Part shown: one piece after another, positions 1-5,266 of the stretch
Layout of the letters: every line of letters starts with the position of its first letter
Numbering within the stretch: position 1 is the first letter of the stretch
NCBI GenBank assembly: GCA_937873255.1
Contig: CALMVM010000356.1
Coordinates: 1-7,090 of the forward strand
Direction: 5' to 3'
Origin: an uncultured Verrucomicrobiota bacterium
GTDB lineage: Bacteria > Verrucomicrobiota > Verrucomicrobiia > Chthoniobacterales > SZAS-18
Length of the DNA: 7,090 nt
The notes under the pieces: generated by a model
Seen by the model: only the letters and a program-made list of their open reading frames with translations
Databases searched by the model: none
What the model was told of the DNA's origin: nothing
Translations under genes and position numbers: made by a program

Positions 1-136
1 CCCGTCCCATCAGCGGCCGCTTGGCCTTGTCGCGGTCGCCGCCCGCGCCGAAGATCACGAGGGTGCAGGGAGGGGCGGGTTCGACGCCCGACGGACCGTT
101 GTTGTGGGATTGCGACGGGATCATCATGTCTGGCAT
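1..136 (-). CDS. 5' part of a CDS cut by the window edge; possibly glucose-6-phosphate dehydrogenase
   Basis: An open frame starts at ATG 136-134 (alternative ATGs at 127 and 124) and runs off the left edge after 45 codons. After about 20 poorly conserved residues it reads APPCTLVIFGAGGD (residues 21-34), a hydrophobic strand followed by a glycine-rich turn, as in the NADP-binding N-terminus of glucose-6-phosphate dehydrogenases (Zwf), where this motif lies close to the start. The next residues, RDKAKRPLMGR, resemble the GGDRD..KRPLMG motif of MurE ligases instead, but in MurE that motif lies hundreds of residues in, and the DNA upstream here is another gene. The position therefore favours a Zwf-like protein. 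The gap to the preceding stop is 47 bp, and I see no clear Shine-Dalgarno site. I am fairly sure it is a real gene start and unsure of the family. Confidence 0.5.
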   Translation of the reverse strand, partial: MPDMMIPSQSHNNGPSGVEPAPPCTLVIFGAGGDRDKAKRPLMGR

Positions 137-183
137 TGTTGAGGAGGTGCCGATCAAGTGCAAGCGCGCTGTAAGGCGGTCCG

Positions 184-1350
184 TTACAGCCGGCGATAAA
201 ATCGCGCCAATCCCCACGCGTTCACCACGCCGTCGAACGACCGCCGCGCGAACGCCGCCGCTCCTTCCGACAAACGCCGCGCCAACGCCGCGTCGTCGAA
301 GACCCTCTCGCACGACGCCGCGATCTCCGCCGCTTCCCCGGTGTTCAGGACCAACGCCTCACGCCCCGCTCCGACGCGCAGTCCGACGTTCGCGCGCGGC
401 AGCAGCACGGGGCGGCCCGACGCCAGGAACTCCGGCACTTTGGATGGAAGCCGATAGCGATTAAAGGCGTCGTCCCGCCCGGGTTGGACGAGTACATCGG
501 CCAACCGCAGCAACGCCGGCAGTCGAGCCCGGTCCACGAAGCCGAGGTGCCGCACGAAACGCGAAAGCCGCGCCGGGTCGAAGCGGGCGACGAATTCCGG
601 CGTGTCATGACCCGTGCGGATCAGCCGGCACGGCGTCCCGCGTTCGTTGAGCAAAAACACGACCTCGTAAAGTTCCCGCATCTCCGCCTCGTTGGCGAAA
701 TGGCTGCTGCCGGGATAGCAGATGATTCTCTCGTCGGCACCGATCCCGAGCGACGCGCGCAAATCCCCGTCCGGCGGACCCGGATGGAACCGCCTGAAAT
801 CCACACCCGGCCACAATTCGACGAACGGAATGCCGGCGGGCACGAAGTCCGCCCGCCTCGCCGTGATGCCGGTGACGCCGTGCGCGGAAGCGAGGAATCG
901 CCGATACTCGCGCGGGTGAGAGAGATGGACGGGCAGGCGGGCGGCGAGTTCGGCGTCGGATCGTTCCCGCAACCGCGCGAAATCCTCTCCGACGAAAGCC
1001 GAGGTCAGGTGTTCCTCGTTGTCTTCGAGATGCACGACTAATCTGGCATCCGGCAAGTGTTGGCGGCAAAACTCGACGGCCCGCCGAACATGCTCACGCG
1101 GCGTCCACACGTGGAGAAGATCGGCGGGTCGGCCGTTGGAGAAAAGCTCCCTCGGACGTTCCCACGCATCGGCGAAAATGGCGGGGCGGAACGGCGGTTT
1201 CTCGCCGAGCACGGCGGCGCTCGCCCGGTCGTCGCCCGGAATCGCCACGGCGCATGCGTGCCCCAACGCTTGCAGCGCGGCGGCGAACCCCGCGATGTGC
1301 CCCATGCTGTTGCACGCGAAATCGTCGTGGCAGAAAAAGAGAACGTTCAT
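184..1350 (-). CDS. GT4-like glycosyltransferase (GT-B fold), 388 aa
   Basis: Probably a cytoplasmic, retaining glycosyltransferase that moves a sugar from a nucleotide-sugar donor to a growing surface or secreted glycan; the sugars cannot be read from the sequence. The N-terminal half begins MNVLFFCHDD with a Gly-containing loop (MGHIAGFAAAL, residues 16-26), as in GT-B acceptor domains. The linker LWPGVDFRRFHP (179-190) is the usual GT4 hallmark before the donor domain. The donor domain contains LADVLVQPGR (283-292) and LPSKVPEFLASGRPVLLP (301-318), the nucleotide-sugar binding region. The usual EX7E motif is incomplete: Glu307 is present, but the earlier Glu is replaced in a stretch reading PGRDDAFNRY. 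The ATG overlaps the TGA of the upstream glycosyltransferase gene (ATGA), implying translational coupling. No strong Shine-Dalgarno site precedes it. Length is normal for the family. Confidence 0.88.
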   Translation of the reverse strand: MNVLFFCHDDFACNSMGHIAGFAAALQALGHACAVAIPGDDRASAAVLGEKPPFRPAIFADAWERPRELFSNGRPADLLHVWTPREHVRRAVEFCRQHLPDARLVVHLEDNEEHLTSAFVGEDFARLRERSDAELAARLPVHLSHPREYRRFLASAHGVTGITARRADFVPAGIPFVELWPGVDFRRFHPGPPDGDLRASLGIGADERIICYPGSSHFANEAEMRELYEVVFLLNERGTPCRLIRTGHDTPEFVARFDPARLSRFVRHLGFVDRARLPALLRLADVLVQPGRDDAFNRYRLPSKVPEFLASGRPVLLPRANVGLRVGAGREALVLNTGEAAEIAASCERVFDDAALARRLSEGAAAFARRSFDGVVNAWGLARFYRRL

Positions 1351-3578
1351 CGGCCGGACGCCCGCGCTTTTCGTCGCGTCTGTTTGGGCAAAGGACCCGT
1401 CGGCAGAGCGGCGAGGAGTTCGGCGGCGGCCTCCTCCCAGGTTCTGAGCGGACGACGGTCGATCTCGGCGGTCAGCGCGGCGAGTTTTTTCGGCGAGGTG
1501 GCGAGGGTGATGATCGCCTCGGCGATGACCCGGGCGTGATAGACATCAATCGTCAGACACCCCCCGCCCGCCGCCACTTCTTTCATGACGCCGGTATCCG
1601 CGCAGATGCAAGGCCGACGGAACCACAGGCTTTCGAGGATGGGCAACGCGCTGCCCTCCAGCATCGAAGGATAGATCGTGAAATCGCAGTCGTGGTACAG
1701 GCCCGCCAGCGCGCCGTATTCGGCCCATTCGATCCACCGGATTTTTTGCGGGTGGCGTTCGACCGATTGGCGCACCGCCTCGGGGACATTGTCCTCGCTG
1801 AAAAGATGCGGCTTTCCGACCAGGCGGAGTTCGAACGGAATGTCGGGACGCTCGGTGGCGATGAAATCGCACGCCTCCAGCAGCCGTCGCAGATTTTTGC
1901 GAGGCTCCACGGCGGAGATGCACAAGACCCGCAACGGTGCCGCCGGGTCACGGGACAGAGTGGCCGTCGTGCGCACCCGGCTCAACCCGTCCGCGCCGGG
2001 TAACCAGACTTTCGTCGTGGTCTCGGGCAGTTTCTTCGCCTTCAGGAATCGCTTCCAATCGCGTTGGACGAACCGCGAAACCGGGAAAACCCGGTCCGCC
2101 CCGCTGACCGCGCGCAGGTAAGCCTCGTGCGCGTGCGGCGTCTTCAGCGGAAAAAAGCGCGGCTCGTTGTTCGGCATCGTGTCGTAGAGAACGACCGCCG
2201 ACTTCCAGCCGTGCCGCCGGACGTATTCGATCCACGGCCTGGCCTGGCCATCGTGGAATACTTCCGGCAACACGACCCACGCGCCGTCCTGCCCGGACGG
2301 AAGTTCATGCAAAGACGGCAGGCTCGCGGTCGGATCAAGCAACTCGCCCGCCGAAGGCTCGAACAGCGACGCGGAGGATCGTTCGTTCGCCGTCGCCGCC
2401 GGAGCGCGCAAGGCCTCCGCGTCCGCGCCGAGCGACATCTCCGGAGGCAGCAGGCACAGGCTGCGCGTGCTGGACCTCCACGCGACCAGGCGCACGTGCG
2501 CGCCGATTCGGCCGAAGGCCGCGGCGAGACCGCGCACGTACGTTTGCACACCCGTCCGGTTGCTGGTTTGCGCGGTGTCTCCGACCACGAGGTAGACCGG
2601 CGAGTGCGAGGGATCGGCGGGTGCGGCGGGGTCGGTGCGCAGCTCCCGACGCCGGTGACGGTAATCCTGCCACCGGAACAGCCACCGCAGCGCCAGATCG
2701 AGCCGGCGCGAGGGCGGATCCGGCGAAAGCACTTGCTCCAGCGAACGGCAGAAACGCCAGAAATTGTACTTCCACGGCCGCCACCGGTGCTTGTGGAGGT
2801 ATTCCCGGCCGACGGTTTGTTCCAACGCCCGCGTGCGCGGTTCGAGCAGGCCGTTCGAGAAATCGGCGAGCCAGCGTTCGCGGAACCGCCGCTGGTTGGC
2901 ATCCTCGTGCCGCATCCGTCCCGGAGATGCGTTGACGTGATGGTAGATGACGCTGCGGTTCGCCACGAAATGGCGGTAGCCGTGCGTCGCCGTGCGCAGG
3001 CAGAAGTCCACGTCCTCGCCGCCGTTGCGGTATTCCTCGTCGAAGCCGCCCTGGTCGAGAAAGACTTTTTTGCGGACGACGCAGCACGCCGCCGTCACGG
3101 CGGGCCAGCGCAGGTAATCTTCGCGCGGCGCGAGCGATTCCCCCCGCGCCGCGTGCTGCGGGAAACGGTCGCGGTCGAAGTAAATCCCGGCGTGATCGAT
3201 CAACCCGCCGATGGGTTCGCGCTGAACGTTGCCGACGCACGCCACGTCGGGCAGCAGACGGGCCAACCGCGCCATCGGTTCCAGCCAGCCGGGCAGGAGC
3301 AGGGTGTCGTTGTTGAGCAGGCAGAGCAGTGGCGCGCGGGCGAGCCTCGCGCCGACGTTGTTGTTGGCCGCGTAGCCGCGCGGATGTTCGTTGAGGACGA
3401 CGCGGGTCCGGCCGTCGTCGGGCAGGCCGCGCAGGAAGTCGCGCGTGCCGTCGGTGCTGCCGTCGTCGATGAGGATCCACTCGTACTCCCACCCCGCCAA
3501 CGTACGGTGCAGGCTTTCCGCACAGGCGCGGGTCAGCTCCAACCGGTTGAAAAGCGGGGTGATGACGGAAACTTGCAT
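1347..3578 (-). CDS. Two-domain glycosyltransferase: GT2-like N-terminus fused to GT4-like C-terminus, 743 aa
   Basis: A probable bifunctional enzyme of polysaccharide or glycoprotein glycan assembly. Residues 3-245 form a GT-A domain of family GT2: VSVITPLFNR (3-12), DDGSTDGT (38-45), the NNDT metal-binding DxD-equivalent (89-92), and GEDVDFCLR (187-195) with the likely catalytic acidic pair E188/D189. Residues about 246-328 are an Arg/Trp-rich linker. Residues about 329-725 form a GT-B domain of family GT4: VYLVVGDTAQ at the start, SAVEPRKNLRRLLEA (555-569), and an intact EX7E motif in LEGSALPILES (E641, E649). The tail is basic. I chose ATG 3578 because GT2 proteins typically begin right before VSVITP; an in-frame GTG at 3596 would add six residues. 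Neither start has a clear Shine-Dalgarno site. The stop overlaps the start of the next glycosyltransferase. Donor and acceptor sugars are unknown. Confidence 0.9.
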   Translation of the reverse strand: MQVSVITPLFNRLELTRACAESLHRTLAGWEYEWILIDDGSTDGTRDFLRGLPDDGRTRVVLNEHPRGYAANNNVGARLARAPLLCLLNNDTLLLPGWLEPMARLARLLPDVACVGNVQREPIGGLIDHAGIYFDRDRFPQHAARGESLAPREDYLRWPAVTAACCVVRKKVFLDQGGFDEEYRNGGEDVDFCLRTATHGYRHFVANRSVIYHHVNASPGRMRHEDANQRRFRERWLADFSNGLLEPRTRALEQTVGREYLHKHRWRPWKYNFWRFCRSLEQVLSPDPPSRRLDLALRWLFRWQDYRHRRRELRTDPAAPADPSHSPVYLVVGDTAQTSNRTGVQTYVRGLAAAFGRIGAHVRLVAWRSSTRSLCLLPPEMSLGADAEALRAPAATANERSSASLFEPSAGELLDPTASLPSLHELPSGQDGAWVVLPEVFHDGQARPWIEYVRRHGWKSAVVLYDTMPNNEPRFFPLKTPHAHEAYLRAVSGADRVFPVSRFVQRDWKRFLKAKKLPETTTKVWLPGADGLSRVRTTATLSRDPAAPLRVLCISAVEPRKNLRRLLEACDFIATERPDIPFELRLVGKPHLFSEDNVPEAVRQSVERHPQKIRWIEWAEYGALAGLYHDCDFTIYPSMLEGSALPILESLWFRRPCICADTGVMKEVAAGGGCLTIDVYHARVIAEAIITLATSPKKLAALTAEIDRRPLRTWEEAAAELLAALPTGPLPKQTRRKARASGR

Positions 3579-3638
3579 GCGCGCACGAATAGCCACGCCC
3601 CGCGCGGCCGGAACGGCTCAGATCACGTCGCCGAATGC

Positions 3639-3661
3639 CGGTTGCGCATATCCCGCAACCG
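3639..3661 (-). promoter_or_regulatory. Perfect inverted repeat (8-bp arms, 7-nt loop) in the leader of the glycosyltransferase operon
   Basis: On the plus strand cggttgcg (3639-3646) and cgcaaccg (3654-3661) are exact reverse complements separated by catatcc. On the minus strand the centre lies about 70 bases upstream of the glycosyltransferase ATG. No T-run follows, so it does not look like an intrinsic terminator. It could be an operator for a dimeric regulator or a structured element in the mRNA leader. The repeat is seen directly; its role is inference, and such repeats can arise by chance in GC-rich DNA. Confidence 0.35.
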
Positions 3662-3720
3662 ACCGCGCGATCCGATGGACGCGGCGGAAGCGACGAAAAC
3701 CGGGGTACGCATTTCCTCCC

Positions 3721-3750
3721 ACGATAGCGGTGGCCCCCACGGGGAAACAA
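3721..3750 (-). promoter_or_regulatory. Weak sigma70-like promoter candidate for the glycosyltransferase operon
   Basis: On the minus strand TTGTTT (3750-3745) and TATCGT (3726-3721) are separated by 18 bases. They match three and four positions of the TTGACA and TATAAT consensus. Transcription would start near 3714, giving an mRNA leader of about 135 bases containing the 8-bp hairpin. The match is modest and rests on pattern alone; promoters of this likely phylum are poorly characterised. Confidence 0.2.
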
Positions 3751-3790
3751 GTCCGCTTTTGCATCGCTCGACGCGGTGGATTTTATTCGG

Positions 3791-4504
3791 TTAACGGGCG
3801 TCGCGGGTCGCCTCCAGCCAGACCGCTTGCCGGGCGACGGGGAAACGGCGCTGCTGGAAATTCGTCCACCCGGCCCGGCGGGCCAACGCCGATAGTTCCG
3901 TGTAGCTGAACGCCCGGCGCACGGAAATCCGGGCATCGTATTTGGTCATCGGTTCGCGGTACAGGACCGCCGTCAGGAGCCACACCGCAGCCACCGCCAT
4001 GCGGCTGCGTTCCAGATCGGCCACGAGGACCGCGCGGCGGGCGAGTTCCCGGCAGCGGCGCAGCAGGCGTACCGCGTCTTCCTGGCCGAAATGGTGCAGG
4101 GCCAGCGAGCAGAAAACGAAGTCGTATTCCCCCGCTCCGCCGTCGGCGTTCAGGGCATCGCCCTCGCGGAACACGATCTCCGGATAACCGCCGCTCAGGC
4201 GGCGGGCGATTTCCACGGTGGACGCCTGGTAATCCACTGCCTCGATGCGAACGGTGACACCGCGCGCGCGCGCCCAGTCCACCATCAGCCGGGGAATGTC
4301 GCCGGACGCCGTGCACAGGTCCAGAATCCGGTACTGCTCCCCGGGCCGGAACCACCGCCGCAGAAAGCCCTGGATCAGACGATGACTGCCGAAGTGGCGG
4401 TTGATGCCGACGAGGTTGGCGAGGTCGATTTCCAGTTCCCGCGACACCGGCTGCGGCCGGTCCATGAGTTCGGGCTGCGCCGGGTCGAATTCGCGCGGGA
4501 ACAT
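3791..4504 (-). CDS. Class I SAM-dependent methyltransferase, 237 aa
   Basis: Transfers a methyl group from S-adenosylmethionine to an unknown small-molecule acceptor. The Rossmann core is clear: motif I ILDLCTASGDIPR (60-72), the acidic residue after strand 2 in EAVDYQ (88-93; D91), GDAL (115-118), and FVFCSLALHHFG (129-140), typical of UbiE-like and other small-molecule methyltransferases. The N-terminal MDRPQPVSRELEIDLANL (14-31) and the C-terminal ISVRRAFSYTELSALARRAGW (193-213) resemble, from memory, methyltransferases found beside type III polyketide synthase genes and FAD-dependent oxidoreductases; neither partner is in this window, so that link is only a suggestion. A short hydrophobic segment, VAAVWLLTAVLY (171-182), may contact a lipid-like substrate. 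Its ATG lies 69 bases after the pgeF stop, with a hairpin between, and no strong Shine-Dalgarno site is visible. The family is confident, the substrate unknown. Confidence 0.87.
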   Translation of the reverse strand: MFPREFDPAQPELMDRPQPVSRELEIDLANLVGINRHFGSHRLIQGFLRRWFRPGEQYRILDLCTASGDIPRLMVDWARARGVTVRIEAVDYQASTVEIARRLSGGYPEIVFREGDALNADGGAGEYDFVFCSLALHHFGQEDAVRLLRRCRELARRAVLVADLERSRMAVAAVWLLTAVLYREPMTKYDARISVRRAFSYTELSALARRAGWTNFQQRRFPVARQAVWLEATRDAR

Positions 4505-4519
4505 TTCTGGGAAAAGTTG

Positions 4520-4542
4520 GCTGACGCCCCCAACGCGTCAGC
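4520..4542 (-). terminator. Hairpin between pgeF and the methyltransferase gene; possible terminator or attenuator
   Basis: The arms gctgacgc (4520-4527) and gcgtcagc (4535-4542) are exact reverse complements around a 7-base loop. Read on the minus strand, the stem is followed by CAACTTTTCC, a short and slightly displaced T-run, which makes a weak intrinsic terminator for the tolC-pgeF unit plausible. It ends 15 bases before the methyltransferase ATG, so it could instead control that gene's translation. A competing 5-bp pairing, gttgg (4516-4520) with ccaac (4530-4534), would use the loop and exclude the main stem. Confidence 0.4.
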
Positions 4543-4573
4543 GGCGTGGGAGCAGGCGTCTCGGATGCGGGAA

Positions 4574-5266
4574 TTATTTCTCTGCCGCCAGAGCGAGGAG
4601 CGCCAGCATTCGTCCCGTGCGCCCCTTCTCGCGGCGATAGGAGTAATACGACTCCGGCGCGGCAGCGGTGCAGGTGCCGCAATCTTCCACCCGCCCCACC
4701 CCGGCGTCGCGGCATTGCTCGACGATCTTAGCCGCGAAATACGTCTCGTACCACCGCGGTCGGATGCACGGCCCGATCTGCACCACGAGGTCGGCCGCGC
4801 GGCTGCCGAATCGCTCGGCCATCACACGCACCGCCGCCGCCGTGATTCCCAGTTCCGTGCCTTTGCGGCCCGAATGCACGAGCGCGATCACCCGCCGGAC
4901 TTCATCCACGACGAAGACCGGCGCGCAATCCGCTACGTAAATTCCCAGGCACACGTCCTCCCGATCCGTGACGAGGCCATCCGCACCCGCTACCGCGGCA
5001 TCCGGCAAACCCTCCCCGGCCGCGACGACCCCCACGAGGTCGCCGTGTACCTGTTCGGCGGTGATCAGCCGGCGCTCGCCGACACCGAGGTCCGCCATCG
5101 CCTGACGGTGGAGCCCGTCGAGGCGCGCGAGGGCCGAAGCGCGGTCTGTCAGCACGTCCACACCCGGCACCCGGCCGACGAACCCGTGGATCACCGGCAG
5201 TCCGCGCAAGGCGGCGAACTGTTCCACGGGCGCGACTCCGGCAACGGGTGGGGCAGCGCGCTTCAA
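4574..5266 (-). CDS. pgeF: PgeF/YfiH family purine nucleoside phosphorylase (LACC1-like, 'polyphenol oxidase' fold), 230 aa
   Basis: Cytoplasmic enzyme of the YfiH/YlmD/LACC1 family, known to phosphorolyse adenosine and inosine, with adenosine deaminase and methylthioadenosine phosphorylase activity; older annotation calls it a multicopper polyphenol oxidase or laccase. The family's metal ligands are present: His74 in AEQVHG (70-75), Cys114 in VADCAP (111-116) and His131 in HSGRKGT (131-137). GPCI (165-168) and the closing YYSYRREKGRTGRMLAL (207-223) are also typical. The third motif departs from the common HAGWRGT form. Start choice: TTG 5266-5264 overlaps the tolC stop (TTGA) and has GGAGG four bases upstream, inside the last tolC codons. 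A GTG at codon 14 is the alternative start. The overlap implies translational coupling to tolC. Length is near normal for the family. Confidence 0.9.
   Translation of the reverse strand: MKRAAPPVAGVAPVEQFAALRGLPVIHGFVGRVPGVDVLTDRASALARLDGLHRQAMADLGVGERRLITAEQVHGDLVGVVAAGEGLPDAAVAGADGLVTDREDVCLGIYVADCAPVFVVDEVRRVIALVHSGRKGTELGITAAAVRVMAERFGSRAADLVVQIGPCIRPRWYETYFAAKIVEQCRDAGVGRVEDCGTCTAAAPESYYSYRREKGRTGRMLALLALAAEK

Larger units (their letters stand above)
3579..3790. other. Intergenic region between methyltransferase and glycosyltransferase operon
   Basis: This 212-bp gap is the longest in the window without a supported gene. On the minus strand it holds a weak promoter-like pair, a perfect 8-bp hairpin, and a 29-codon ATG frame that I do not accept as a gene. 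It is the likely control region of the two glycosyltransferase genes. No hairpin with a T-run follows the methyltransferase stop directly, so read-through from that gene is possible. Confidence 0.5.

Noticed and set aside
141..149. A plus-strand gaggaggtg resembling a Shine-Dalgarno site
   Set aside because: The only nearby downstream plus-strand GTG opens a frame of about a dozen codons, so it has no gene to serve.
21..464. A plus-strand frame of 147 codons covering the left end
   Set aside because: It is Pro/Arg/Thr-rich with no domain and runs antisense to the GT4 gene end and the partial gene start.
2064..3794. A 576-codon open frame on the plus strand opposite the fused glycosyltransferase
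   Set aside because: It is Arg/Pro/Ala-rich with no recognisable domain and lies opposite a gene with clear GT2 and GT4 motifs. Long antisense frames are expected in GC-rich coding DNA.
2335..3936. A 533-codon minus-strand frame overlapping the fused glycosyltransferase and the methyltransferase
   Set aside because: It is an alternate frame of two real genes with low-complexity composition and no domain. It would also cover the intergenic control region.
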